Positions 43,417 through 52,018 are shown, numbered from the stretch's first letter. The stretch: 64,000 nt of DNA from an uncultured Bacteroidia bacterium (GCA_902801625.1 CADCJI010000004.1:94329-158328); one strand, 5' to 3'. A program made the numbers and translations. The notes: a model not told the origin generated them from the sequence alone.

Positions 43417-43758
43417 ATGGAAGAATTGTTTTTAAACAAATTGGCTGAGGCGTACCAAACTTATGATGCCTCCATCGTTGAGGATTATTTGGCAGACGAT
43501 ATGCATTATGCCTCAATGTGGGTGTTCCATGAAATGACATCTAAACAAGAGTACATGGATTATCTTACTGGAAAGTTGCAAACGCTGAAAAAGAGTGGTG
43601 TCCGCATGGAATTTCAGATTGTTCAAGGCAGGATGCATAAGAAAGCTCTTCTCGTGACAAACGATGAAGCACCCGAAGGCAAGTTCGGCTTTGTTGCCGA
43701 TTTCAATGAAGAAGGGAAAGTGAAGATGCTTAATATCACAGCACAGTTTTTATTCTAA
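43417..43758 (+). CDS. Small NTF2/SnoaL-like protein
   Basis: Cytoplasmic protein of 113 aa. The N-terminal helix (LNKLAEAYQTYDASIVEDYL) followed by ADDMHYASMWVFHEM and strands (VRMEFQIVQGRMHKKALLV) resembles the NTF2/SnoaL fold used as a binding or enzymatic scaffold. ATG 43417 is chosen because it begins this domain; a longer frame from 43261 overlaps the preceding gene in another frame. The function is unknown. Confidence 0.65.
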   Translation: MEELFLNKLAEAYQTYDASIVEDYLADDMHYASMWVFHEMTSKQEYMDYLTGKLQTLKKSGVRMEFQIVQGRMHKKALLVTNDEAPEGKFGFVADFNEEGKVKMLNITAQFLF

Positions 43759-43780
43759 GAACAATTATTAGAAAAGCAAT

Positions 43781-44326
43781 ATGAGAAGACACGTATTGAT
43801 TAAGGCAATAGCCCTGTTTCTTTCCTGGTTTACGCTTTCACCGCTCATGCTCATTTTGGATGGGCGGTGGAAGCTGCTGCCGAAATGGCTACGCATTGTG
43901 CTGTTTGTGCTTTCACCGATGATGCTGATTATTATGGCAGTGGCTGCATTCTGGGGCTATGACTACTATTCGGAGCGTTATATGCAGCACCATTTTGTCA
44001 GGCGCAGGGTGGTTGAAAACATCACGGGCGTTAGGCTGCCCAGATATAAAGTGATTGACCGAGAGGAAGAATGGGTGTGTTTTGGCCGTTCTCCGGAACA
44101 TACTTATCTCTTTACATTGGAATTCAATAAGGTGCCCGATTATGAGTTCTACAAAAAGCTTGATGAGCATTTTGACTGCTTTGAGCCTGGGGAGTATAGT
44201 TTTAGTGTCATCTGGGGGAATGGATTAGAAGCCCCAAAAGGCGAGTCGAACGAGGATGACATCAGCTTTTCTATTGATATAGAACGAGGCTTAAAGACGT
44301 TTCAAATTAGGGTAGGGAGATGGTGA
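43781..44326 (+). CDS. Two-helix membrane protein of unknown function
   Basis: Protein of 181 aa: helices at about 6-24 and 38-61, then a soluble C-terminal domain (YKVIDREEEWVCFGRSPEHT, VPDYEFYKKLDEHFDCFEPG). It ends the run of small membrane genes. Its last 20 bases overlap the end of a decayed ATPase gene on the opposite strand. No family recognised. Confidence 0.65.
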   Translation: MRRHVLIKAIALFLSWFTLSPLMLILDGRWKLLPKWLRIVLFVLSPMMLIIMAVAAFWGYDYYSERYMQHHFVRRRVVENITGVRLPRYKVIDREEEWVCFGRSPEHTYLFTLEFNKVPDYEFYKKLDEHFDCFEPGEYSFSVIWGNGLEAPKGESNEDDISFSIDIERGLKTFQIRVGRW

Positions 44327-44480
44327 AATTGTGATGTGCGTTTGAGAAGGCGAGGTCGGCCAAAACCTGCCTCACCACCGTGGATTTACCCACCTGACGC
44401 GGCCCCATAACCACCTGAATGAACTTTCTCGGTTCTTCAATTCTTTTCTTTATTATTTGATATTCAGACCTTTGAAACAT
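44307..44480 (-). pseudogene. N-terminal fragment of a DUF4143-type AAA ATPase gene
   Basis: ATG 44480 gives 57 codons. They begin MFQRSEYQIIKKRIEEPRKF and contain the Walker A segment VMGPRQVGKST, the start of AAA ATPases that carry a DUF4143 domain, then lose similarity and stop. Full-length relatives are about 400 aa, so more than 80 percent of the gene is missing. It overlaps the 43781 gene on the other strand by 20 bases. Confidence 0.75.
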
Positions 44481-44489
44481 ATTATATAT

Positions 44490-44533
44490 TTTTACTCAAT
44501 AGATTGAGTAATTTTACTCAACAGATTGAGTAA
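44490..44533. promoter_or_regulatory. Tandem palindromes before the truncated ATPase gene
   Basis: Two adjacent 22-base units, each containing TTACTCAA-(T/C)AGA-TTGAGTAA, at 44490-44511 and 44512-44533, with the start of a third. They sit ten bases ahead of ATG 44480, as a repressor or autoregulatory site would. Confidence 0.6.
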
Positions 44534-44565
44534 TTTTACTTCATGGGGAAAATTACACATTTTTT

Positions 44566-44727
44566 TCAAACTGCAAGAGGTAAAAGGGAAAACTTAAACG
44601 CCGCAGGCATACTTTTCGGGGCGACTTTCAGGAAATCTTCAGTCTTCAGGCTGCCGTCGCCAACAATGAAGATCGCATCGGGATGAATCTTTTCTTTGAA
44701 CTTGTTCAGCCTTTCAGTACTTTTCAT
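44566..44727 (-). pseudogene. C-terminal fragment of a DUF4143-type AAA ATPase gene
   Basis: A 53-codon frame with LNKFKEKIHPDAIFIVGDG and SLKTEDFLKV resembles the last residues of DUF4143 ATPases. On this strand it lies before the N-terminal fragment at 44480, so the two are not halves of one gene and probably derive from two former copies. Confidence 0.55.
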
Positions 44728-44779
44728 CTTTTATAGAAAAGGGGCGACAACTGACATCAATTTCCCCATAAAAAACAAT

Positions 44780-44833
44780 TTGTTTAGATGTAATAAACAA
44801 AAATAATGAAATTTGTTTTGCTATATTAAACAA
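44780..44833. promoter_or_regulatory. Two palindromic sites overlapping the promoter of the intact ATPase gene
   Basis: TTGTTTA-N7-TAAACAA at 44780-44800 and TTGTTTT-N7-TTAAACAA-type at 44813-44833, 33 bases apart. The second ends seven bases before the -7 box, where a bound protein would block the -33 region. Confidence 0.55.
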
Positions 44834-44839
44834 ATATTG

Positions 44840-44847
44840 TATTTTTG
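44840..44847 (+). promoter_or_regulatory. -7 promoter box of the DUF4143 ATPase gene
   Basis: TATTTTTG, 17 bases before ATG 44865. Confidence 0.55.
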
Positions 44848-44864
44848 CAGAAAAAATCGTCATT

Positions 44865-46133
44865 ATGGCCATTACAAAAGAAACATTTCGTACGCTAATC
44901 AAAGAAGGACAGCAAGAAATTAGGGATGTGAAACTCTATGACCGTCCTTTTGAATTCGAAGAGCAAGGCAGATACGTGCTCGTTGGGGTTCGTCAGGCTG
45001 GCAAGTCGTATATGCTGTATAAACGAGCCAAACAACTACTTGCCGAAGGTCATCAGTTGGAGGAGATCGTGTATATCGACTTTGACGACGAACGTTTGGT
45101 CGAAATGACATCCGAAGATTTTGACTACATTCTTCAAGCTTATCAGTCAGTCTATAACAATGTGCCGTTGCTTTTCTTTGATGAGATTCAGAACGTGGAA
45201 GGTTGGGAGCATTTTGCACGAAGGTTGGCCAACAGGAAATATCAGGTGTTTATTACAGGCAGCAATGCCAAAATGCTTAGCCGTGATATTCAGACCGTAC
45301 TAGGTGGCCGTTATTTGGATGAAACCGTTTATCCTTATTCTTTCCAAGAGTTTTTGGAGGCACAAGGTATCGTGCTGTCCAAGGAATGGCAATATGGAAA
45401 CGAAAGAGCAAAAGTGCAACAGGCTTTTGACCAATATTTGAGCTGGGGCGGTTTCCCTGAATTATTGCTTTATCGCAACAAGCGTCATTGGCTCAACGAC
45501 CTTTATGAAAAGATTCTTCTTGGCGACATTATTCAGCGCAATAAGATAAAGAATGAGTTGGCGTTGAGAATGGTCATCAAAAGGTTGGCGGAAAGTGTCA
45601 AACAACCTACTTCCTTTACGAGGATAGCCAATTTGGTAAAAGCAACAGGAGTAAGTACCTCAACAGCATCTGTTATTGAATATGCGAAATGTGCCAAAGA
45701 CGCCTGTGTGATGTTTTCATTGGAAAACTACGCATCCAAGTTTGTAGAAAAGGAAACAGTAAAAAAACACTATTTTGTTGATAATGGCCTTTTAAATGTC
45801 TTCTTGACGAATGGAGAGACATCGTTACTGGAAAACGTATGTGCCATCCATTTGTACAAGAGATTTGGTGAACGTCTTTTCTTCTACAAGAAGAATATTG
45901 AGGTTGACTTTTACGTCCCAGAGGATGCGATAGCGGTACAAGCCTCATATTCCATTTTGGAACCTGAAGCAGCCGAAACATACGATCGTGAGATTGATGC
46001 CCTTAAGAAACTAAATGCTTTTGCTCATCTTACACGTTTGGTGATTGTTACGTATGATGAGGAAACGACAATTCCGATTAACGATGATCAATTTATTGAA
46101 GTAATTCCAGCATGGAAGTGGCTTCTGGAATGA
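44865..46133 (+). CDS. AAA ATPase with DUF4143 domain
   Basis: Intact 422-aa member of the AAA_14/DUF4143 ATPases, abundant in Bacteroidota and of unproven function. Seen: Walker A LVGVRQAGKSYML (39-51), Walker B LLFFDEIQNVEGWE, the sensor segment VFITGSNAKML, and the DUF4143 part with its PD-(D/E)XK-like end (FYKKNIEVDFYVPEDAIAVQ). The gene has its own promoter with two palindromic sites. Three decayed fragments of the same family lie within 1.5 kb on either side, suggesting repeated gain and loss at this site. Confidence 0.85.
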   Translation: MAITKETFRTLIKEGQQEIRDVKLYDRPFEFEEQGRYVLVGVRQAGKSYMLYKRAKQLLAEGHQLEEIVYIDFDDERLVEMTSEDFDYILQAYQSVYNNVPLLFFDEIQNVEGWEHFARRLANRKYQVFITGSNAKMLSRDIQTVLGGRYLDETVYPYSFQEFLEAQGIVLSKEWQYGNERAKVQQAFDQYLSWGGFPELLLYRNKRHWLNDLYEKILLGDIIQRNKIKNELALRMVIKRLAESVKQPTSFTRIANLVKATGVSTSTASVIEYAKCAKDACVMFSLENYASKFVEKETVKKHYFVDNGLLNVFLTNGETSLLENVCAIHLYKRFGERLFFYKKNIEVDFYVPEDAIAVQASYSILEPEAAETYDREIDALKKLNAFAHLTRLVIVTYDEETTIPINDDQFIEVIPAWKWLLE

Positions 46134-46173
46134 CCCTCCATTTGGCCAACTCCATACTACAATCCCTAATAAA

Positions 46174-46260
46174 CTACAACATTTCCACCGGATTGATTTG
46201 CAGGAAATCCTCGGCCTTCAAGCTATCTTCCTCAACGATGGAGGTGATTGCATCCTTGCA
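46174..46260 (-). pseudogene. C-terminal tail of another DUF4143-type ATPase gene
   Basis: About 27 codons before the stop at 46174 read AITSIVEEDSLKAEDFLQIN then PVEML, the characteristic end of these ATPases and similar to the 44566 fragment (SLKTEDFLKV). No start or body remains. It lies between the intact ATPase and the histidine kinase stop codon. Confidence 0.55.
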
Positions 46261-46263
46261 TCC

Positions 46264-48720
46264 TCACCCAATCCCATACTTCTCCGCCAGCAAGTCCATC
46301 AATTCGTCGGTTTGGGCCATGAATTGGGTGGCGTCTTCTTTCCAATTGGGATAGTCTTCTTCCGTCTCATCCTTGCCGCGCATGGCGTTCATCCTAGCGA
46401 GGAAGGTGGTGTCGCGCTCCAACTGGATGAACATGGGTAACATCTTGTGACAAAGTCCTTGCATCTCAACGAAATTCGATTGCTCAATTAAAGTGTTCAT
46501 CGAAACCAAGTCGTTGGCTGTGGACTGCACGAAAACGGTCAAGATGTCGGTCATGGCTTCCTTGTCGTTACCCATCATCTCGCTGAAATTGGGGAAGTCG
46601 GGGAAGGCGGTCTCTTCTTCGTTTTCACTTAAAGCAACACTTCCAAACAGGTTTTCTAATTGCTTTAAATTAAATGGCTTGGGTAAGAATCCGTCGAAAC
46701 CTTCTTCTTTGGCTTTCTCGTTGGTGTATTCGATGCGTCCGGTCATCAGGATGACTGGCTTGTCGGCATCGGCCTCCTTGAAGATATGGAGGATGTCATT
46801 GCCGGTGAGGGCGCCCATTTCGCGGTCGGTGAGGATGTAGTCATAATCGGCGATTTGGGCTACGGCACCTTCGACATCGCTTTTCGAACGACAGGGGATG
46901 GCCTGATGTCCGAGCCGGTGCAACATGGTGTCGATGACGGAGAGCAAGGTATTATCATCATCAATTACCAATATATTGAGGCTCTTTTTGTTATCATCTA
47001 CGATTTCATCCTTTGCTTCAATATTTTCTTCAACGCTACCCACGGGTATCCTGACCTCGAAGTGCGAGCCTTTGTCGACTTCAGATTCGATCTGGATCTC
47101 GCCGCCGAGGAGGTCGACAAGACCTTTGACCACCGACATGCCATAGCCGCTGCCTTCGGCGAACTGGTTGTAGGTCTCGATGCGTACGAAGGGCTTGAAC
47201 ACTTCTTCCAACTTGTCTTGCGGGATGCCCACACCCGTGTCAGTGATGTCGAAGACGACCAGGTTGCGTCCCATGCGTGCCTTGAAGGTGACGCTACCCT
47301 CCAAGGTATATTTGATGCCATTGGAAATCAAGTTGCTAAGTATCTGTTTGATTTTCAGTCGGTCAGATAGGATGGAGCTGTCTTCTTCGAATGATGGATC
47401 ATAGATGAATTGCAGGTTCTTGTGGCGTGCGATGGGCTCAAACATTTCGGCGGTCTCATCGCAGAGGTCGCGTAAATTGAAGGCTTCGTTGTTGACTTTC
47501 AGCTTGCCTTGTTCGAGGCTCGAGTACTCCAACAGGTTGGTCAGCAGGTTGAGGATGTGGTCTGCGGATTGCTGTATCGAGCTGAATTCCTTTTCGTTAC
47601 CCGTTTTGTCCAAGAGTTCCATATTGCCCATAATGGAGCTCAGTGGGGTCTTGATGTCGTGGGTGACGGAGAGCAGCAGTTTGTGGCGGCTTTCCATGAT
47701 TTCCTCGGTCTTTCGCTTGGCCTCCTCAGCGGCGCGACGGGCACGGTAACCTTTATTCACATCGCTGATTATCAGTATGATGAAGATGATGATAAGTGCT
47801 AAGGTGACTGCACCGATGAGGATGGAATAGTGCGTGTTTTCCTGGATAATCTCTTCGCTTTTCTCGATTTCCTTGACGGTGGAGTCGAGGATTTCCTGGT
47901 TAAGGCGTATTAACAAGGTGGAAATCTGCTCGGAGAGTTCGTTGTCGGCCTTTACCAGCTCCTGCGTCTTCTTCTCATATTGCTTGATCTTTTTCCAATA
48001 TTGGGTCTTTGCCTTGTCCGAAAGCACACGAAGGTTGGCCAGAATGTTGACCGAATCCTGTCCTTGGTGCTGGATGCGTAGCGTGTCGGTTCGTTCCATG
48101 GAGATGTGCACTACGCTGTCTTCCTGCTCCTCATCCGAGTTGAACACATCGCCTACGCGTTCCCAAAAGCCTTTTTTCTCCACTTTCTTTGGCACGTGGA
48201 TGATAGTGTCTTTCGACACGGTAGTGATTACGATTTCCTCTTCCGGTTTCGGGGGGCGATAGTCGTCGATGGTGCGGTCGAATTCGGCCAAAGGGTTGAA
48301 GTCGTGGAATTGTCTCGACAGCTCATTACTGATTCGACCTTTACTTTTAATAAGATTGCTTATCTCATTAACCATCAATTTGTTGTCTTCGCTTATCTCA
48401 AATAATTGAAGTGAGTCGGTTTGGACCTTGATGGCATCGCGGTAGGCATTGAACTCGCGTCTGTATTGAGACTGTTCGGTGAAAGCGTAGAGGTTGGCTG
48501 CGTTTTGGGCGGCATGCACGTTTTTGGTGAACTTGTTGACCCAGTTGAGGGCGTCGTGTTGCGAGTTGATGTTGGAACGTTGGTTCTCGATGCTCTTGCG
48601 CAGGTTGAAGATATAATAGAACAAAGCCGCACAAAGGGCAATGACAAATAGGTAGGTGATGACCACCTTCCAACTCGTCCGGCTCCCACTTGGGTATTCG
48701 TTTCGGCTTTTCTTCGACAT
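46264..48720 (-). CDS. Hybrid histidine kinase with receiver and Hpt domains
   Basis: Membrane sensor kinase of 818 aa. Two membrane helices (about 19-38 and 297-319) enclose an exported sensor region of about 260 residues rich in coiled coil. Then come HisKA with H354 (LLLSVTHDIKTPLSS), HATPase (GVGIPQDKLEEVFKP, EGSGYGMSVV), a receiver with D632 (YDYILTDREMG) and a C-terminal Hpt domain with H758 (MQGLCHKMLPMF). It can run a full phosphorelay up to an external response regulator; none is adjacent. The -7 box lies seven bases before the ATG. It is divergent from the nucleotidase gene. Confidence 0.93.
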   Translation of the reverse strand: MSKKSRNEYPSGSRTSWKVVITYLFVIALCAALFYYIFNLRKSIENQRSNINSQHDALNWVNKFTKNVHAAQNAANLYAFTEQSQYRREFNAYRDAIKVQTDSLQLFEISEDNKLMVNEISNLIKSKGRISNELSRQFHDFNPLAEFDRTIDDYRPPKPEEEIVITTVSKDTIIHVPKKVEKKGFWERVGDVFNSDEEQEDSVVHISMERTDTLRIQHQGQDSVNILANLRVLSDKAKTQYWKKIKQYEKKTQELVKADNELSEQISTLLIRLNQEILDSTVKEIEKSEEIIQENTHYSILIGAVTLALIIIFIILIISDVNKGYRARRAAEEAKRKTEEIMESRHKLLLSVTHDIKTPLSSIMGNMELLDKTGNEKEFSSIQQSADHILNLLTNLLEYSSLEQGKLKVNNEAFNLRDLCDETAEMFEPIARHKNLQFIYDPSFEEDSSILSDRLKIKQILSNLISNGIKYTLEGSVTFKARMGRNLVVFDITDTGVGIPQDKLEEVFKPFVRIETYNQFAEGSGYGMSVVKGLVDLLGGEIQIESEVDKGSHFEVRIPVGSVEENIEAKDEIVDDNKKSLNILVIDDDNTLLSVIDTMLHRLGHQAIPCRSKSDVEGAVAQIADYDYILTDREMGALTGNDILHIFKEADADKPVILMTGRIEYTNEKAKEEGFDGFLPKPFNLKQLENLFGSVALSENEEETAFPDFPNFSEMMGNDKEAMTDILTVFVQSTANDLVSMNTLIEQSNFVEMQGLCHKMLPMFIQLERDTTFLARMNAMRGKDETEEDYPNWKEDATQFMAQTDELMDLLAEKYGIG

Positions 48721-48727
48721 GATGGCG

Positions 48728-48735
48728 CAAAGATA
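48728..48735 (-). promoter_or_regulatory. -7 promoter box of the hybrid kinase gene
   Basis: TATCTTTG on the minus strand, seven bases before ATG 48720; the transcript is predicted to have little or no leader. Confidence 0.5.
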
Positions 48736-48747
48736 GAACTTTTTTCG

Positions 48748-48755
48748 TAAATTTG
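48748..48755 (+). promoter_or_regulatory. -7 promoter box of the 5'-nucleotidase-type gene
   Basis: TAAATTTG on the plus strand, 22 bases before ATG 48778. Confidence 0.45.
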
Positions 48756-48777
48756 CGCTTCGTTAAACTCATGACTT

Positions 48778-50235
48778 ATGAACAAAAAGAAGTTATTGTT
48801 AGTGCTCGCTTTGGTGGCTGTAGTGTTGTTCCTACTGCTTCGCAACAATTCCCACGAGGGTACTGATACGAAGGAAAACAAGGAAACACCAGCTGCAACG
48901 CAGGATGAAACCGTAATTGCCATCCTCTCTGTCAACGATATGCATGCCAGCATCGACCAGTTCCCGAAATTCGCTACGATGGTCGACAGCCTGAGGGGCG
49001 TCTATCCCGACATGTTGCTTTTCTCGGCGGGCGACAATCGCACGGGCAACCCCGTCAACGACCAGTACTATCCCGTCAACTATCCCATGATTGAGCTGAT
49101 GAATCGCACGGGCTTCGACCTTTGCGCCGTTGGCAACCACGAATGGGATGGTGACATTGTCAATCTGCAAAACGACATCGAAAGGGCTGATTTTCCATTC
49201 TTATGCGCCAATGTGTCTATTCCCAAAACAGTCAATCTCGACATCAAGCCTTTTGTGACCATGGAGCATCAAGGCGTGAAGATGGCTGTGGTTGGCATGA
49301 TTGAAATCCGCCATGATGGCATTCCTGGGGCGCATCCCGACAAGTTGAAAGCGGTGAGTTTCAAACGTCCTGATGTGGTGTTGCCCGATTACAAATACCT
49401 TAGAAATGAGAACGATGTGGTGATTTTGCTCTCGCATTGTGGCCTTGAGGATGACATGGAACTGGCCCAAGCCAATCCCTGGCTCGATGCCATCATCGGC
49501 GGACACACTCATACCTTGGTGGAAAACCCCTCTGAGACCAACGGTGTCTTAATTACCCAATCAGGTTCCCATTTGAAATATGCCACCTTGGTGAAATTGA
49601 GAGTGAAAGACCATAAGGTGATAGGTAAAGAGGCTGTTGTGTTGGATGTCAACAAGGTGCGTAAGGAAAAGCCCGAAATCAAGCAGTTGGTGAACGAGTT
49701 CAACGATGCGCCTGCCTTGAACGAGCCTATCGCCATCGCAAAGACAAAGTTTGAGACCCCTGAAGAGCTGGGCTGCTTGATTACGGATGCGCTCCGTGAG
49801 GTCAGCGGTGCCGATTTCGCTTTCCAAAACACGGGTGGTGTTCGTGTCAATTACATGAAGAAAGGTCCCATTACGGTGAAGGATGTCTACAGCATCGACC
49901 CGTTCAACAACGAGGTGGTGGTGTATCAGATGACAGGCGCGCAGGTTAAGAAATTCATTCTCAACACTTACCGAAAGAACGGTGGCTATCCTTCCTATGT
50001 CTCTGGTATGACCTACAGGGTGAGCGATGACGGCAATACGGTGTGGATCAATGACAACAACTTCTCCACACGAAGTCTTTATAGGGTGGCGATGAACAGC
50101 TATATGGCTTCGACGGTCAACATCGAAAGCGAAGATGAAGGCCGAAGCACCTTCATGACCTCGGAGGAAATGATGATTGAGTTTTTGCGCAAGCATAAAG
50201 AAGTTGATTATCAGGGTGTAGTGAGAACGCAATAG
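48778..50235 (+). CDS. 5'-nucleotidase/UshA-type metallophosphoesterase
   Basis: Exported phosphoesterase of 485 aa, anchored or secreted by an N-terminal hydrophobic segment (KKLLLVLALVAVVLFLLL). The calcineurin-like domain shows all metal motifs: SVNDMHASID, FSAGDNRTGN, AVGNHEWD, LSHCGLEDD and IGGHTHT. A C-terminal nucleotidase domain follows (AFQNTGGVRVNYMKKGPITV, SIDPFNNEVVVYQMTGAQVK). It probably releases phosphate from nucleotides in the periplasm; other phosphate esters are possible. It is a single gene between the kinase and the epimerase. Confidence 0.9.
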   Translation: MNKKKLLLVLALVAVVLFLLLRNNSHEGTDTKENKETPAATQDETVIAILSVNDMHASIDQFPKFATMVDSLRGVYPDMLLFSAGDNRTGNPVNDQYYPVNYPMIELMNRTGFDLCAVGNHEWDGDIVNLQNDIERADFPFLCANVSIPKTVNLDIKPFVTMEHQGVKMAVVGMIEIRHDGIPGAHPDKLKAVSFKRPDVVLPDYKYLRNENDVVILLSHCGLEDDMELAQANPWLDAIIGGHTHTLVENPSETNGVLITQSGSHLKYATLVKLRVKDHKVIGKEAVVLDVNKVRKEKPEIKQLVNEFNDAPALNEPIAIAKTKFETPEELGCLITDALREVSGADFAFQNTGGVRVNYMKKGPITVKDVYSIDPFNNEVVVYQMTGAQVKKFILNTYRKNGGYPSYVSGMTYRVSDDGNTVWINDNNFSTRSLYRVAMNSYMASTVNIESEDEGRSTFMTSEEMMIEFLRKHKEVDYQGVVRTQ

Positions 50236-50288
50236 GCTGCTGGAAAAGTCGAAATAAAAATGTGTTTGCACGAATTAAAGAGTTTTTG

Positions 50289-50296
50289 TACTTTTG
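50289..50296 (+). promoter_or_regulatory. Promoter of the aldose 1-epimerase gene
   Basis: TACTTTTG as -7 box with TTTG at 50265-50268, 20 bases upstream, a full Bacteroidota-type promoter. Confidence 0.65.
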
Positions 50297-50329
50297 CAGC
50301 CCGATTTTTGAAGATTTGAATCGAAAAAG

Positions 50330-51472
50330 ATGAAAAAAGCGTTATTGGTTTTTGCAATGGCTTTATTGTTAGTCGGTTGCAACAAAAAGAAAGAAGTCAA
50401 GTTGATTCCTGCCGAAAACTTCAATACGGAAGTGGAGGGCAAGAAGGTGTCGCTCTATACCTTACACAACGGTTTTTTGACCATGCAGGTGACCAATTAT
50501 GGTGGCCGTGTGGTGGCGCTTTGGATGCCCGACCAGCGTGACAGCTTTGAGGATATTGTCTTGGGTTACGACTATATCGACAAGTATTTGAACAACACTG
50601 GTGAGCGTTATCTCGGCGCTGTTGTGGGTCGTTGCGCCAACCGTATCTCCAATGCCACTTTCACTTTGGACAGCATTGCGTATAAGTTGCCTAACAACGA
50701 TGGCGAGAACACTTTGCACGGTGGTCTTATCGGTGCCGACAAGCGTGTTTGGGACGTGACTTCGGTTAGCGACAGCGTCATCACGATGCACACCGTGTTT
50801 GCCGACGGTGAAGACGGTTTCCCGGGCAATCTTGACGTAACGATGAGCTATACACTGACTTACGACAATCAGTTCCAGATCCGTTATACCGCTACGACTG
50901 ATGCCCCGACCTTGTGCAACTTCGCGCATCATTCCTTCTTTAACTTGAAGGGCGAAGGCAACGGTACCATCCTTGACCACGAATTGCAAATCAATTCGCG
51001 TTATATGACCACCGTGGATGAGCATTTGATTCCCAATGGCAAGTTCTCTGGCGTGAAGGAGACCCCGTTTGATTTCCGCGAGAAACATCGCATTGGCGAC
51101 AATATCGCTGCCGATGATGAACAGCTCAGAAATGCCAAGGGCTACGACCACAACTGGATTGTCGATAAAACTGACATCAAGGCCTACACGTGGAACGCCA
51201 CGCTGACGGAACCCCAAAGCGGTCGTGAGATGCAGGTATGGAGCGATCAGGTGGGCTTGCAGTTCTATAGCGGCAATTTCTTCAACGGCAAAGGTGTTGG
51301 CAAGTGTGGCAAGCCTTTGAATTTCCGCGAAGGTTTGGCGCTTGAGACACAGTTCTTCCCCGATGCCATCAATCACGAGACGTTGACTCCTGTGCCAGTG
51401 CTGAGACCTGGCGAGGAATACCATCAGCTCTGCATATATAAGTTTGCGGTGCTGCCTCAAGAAAAGAAATAA
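50330..51472 (+). CDS. galM: Aldose 1-epimerase (galactose mutarotase), lipoprotein
   Basis: Interconverts alpha and beta anomers of galactose or glucose. The 380-aa protein has a lipobox (LLLVGC, Cys 18), so it acts outside the cytoplasm. Seen: YLGAVVGRCANRISNATF, the conserved NGENTLHGG-type segment (NNDGENTLHGG), the catalytic His in FAHHSFFNLKGEG and the catalytic Glu in LALETQFFPDA. It could support galactose use together with the galactokinase at the left edge, although the two are 50 kb apart. It is followed by a strong terminator. Confidence 0.93.
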   Translation: MKKALLVFAMALLLVGCNKKKEVKLIPAENFNTEVEGKKVSLYTLHNGFLTMQVTNYGGRVVALWMPDQRDSFEDIVLGYDYIDKYLNNTGERYLGAVVGRCANRISNATFTLDSIAYKLPNNDGENTLHGGLIGADKRVWDVTSVSDSVITMHTVFADGEDGFPGNLDVTMSYTLTYDNQFQIRYTATTDAPTLCNFAHHSFFNLKGEGNGTILDHELQINSRYMTTVDEHLIPNGKFSGVKETPFDFREKHRIGDNIAADDEQLRNAKGYDHNWIVDKTDIKAYTWNATLTEPQSGREMQVWSDQVGLQFYSGNFFNGKGVGKCGKPLNFREGLALETQFFPDAINHETLTPVPVLRPGEEYHQLCIYKFAVLPQEKK

Positions 51473-51493
51473 AACCAAACTGATAAAAAGTTG

Positions 51494-51526
51494 AAGCCTC
51501 GTGTCTGCGGATGCGAGGCTTTTTTT
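51494..51526 (+). terminator. Intrinsic terminator after galM
   Basis: AAGCCTCG pairs with CGAGGCTT around a twelve-base loop, followed by T7. The T-run overlaps the next promoter box. Confidence 0.8.
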
Positions 51527-51533
51527 ATCTTTG
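51526..51533 (+). promoter_or_regulatory. -7 promoter box of the VOC/ABC-F operon
   Basis: TATCTTTG, 20 bases before ATG 51554. Confidence 0.5.
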
Positions 51534-51553
51534 CGGTATCAAAACTAAGAGCT

Positions 51554-52018
51554 ATGCTGAAATTCAAATGCCCATTGCTGGTGGTTACCGATATGGAAAA
51601 AGCCATCACTTTCTATGAAGAGGTGATTGGTGACCGAGTCACAATGAACTTTGGCGAGAACGTCCAATTTGAGGGCGGTTTCGCACTGCAAGAGATGAAG
51701 AAATGGAAGGAGATGATCCATACGAACATGGTCCGCAGGAAGTCGAACGACGCCGAGTTGTATTTCGAGGAGAAAGACTTTGACAAATTCCTTGAATACT
51801 TGAAGGAGTTCCCTGAGATTCAGTATGTCCATCCTGTCGAGGAAGCGCCTTGGGGACAGCGTGTTGTACGCTTTTATGACCCAGATTTCCATATCATCGA
51901 AGTCGGTGAGCCGATGGATGCCGTCATCAAGAGGTTGTTCGAATCGGGTATGACGGTGGAGCAGGTCTCGGAGAAGAGCCAGTATCCCATCGAATATGTC
52001 AAGCGTTTCGCGAAATGA
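51554..52018 (+). CDS. VOC-family (glyoxalase/bleomycin resistance-like) protein
   Basis: Small cytoplasmic protein of 154 aa with the vicinal-oxygen-chelate fold: PLLVVTDMEKAITFYEEVIG at the start, then FGENVQFEGGFALQEM and VVRFYDPDFHIIEVGEPMD. The C-terminal 30 residues add a helix. Members include lyases, dioxygenases and antibiotic-binding proteins; the substrate cannot be named. ATG 51554 follows the promoter, and the longer reading from 51491 starts inside a terminator. It overlaps the ABC-F gene by four bases. Confidence 0.82.
   Translation: MLKFKCPLLVVTDMEKAITFYEEVIGDRVTMNFGENVQFEGGFALQEMKKWKEMIHTNMVRRKSNDAELYFEEKDFDKFLEYLKEFPEIQYVHPVEEAPWGQRVVRFYDPDFHIIEVGEPMDAVIKRLFESGMTVEQVSEKSQYPIEYVKRFAK

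Noticed and set aside
46786-47370. Open frame opposite the hybrid histidine kinase
   Set aside because: The kinase domains are intact on the other strand; the antisense frame has no independent support.
51491-51553. Upstream start for the VOC protein
   Set aside because: The added codons are inside the galM terminator and before the promoter box.
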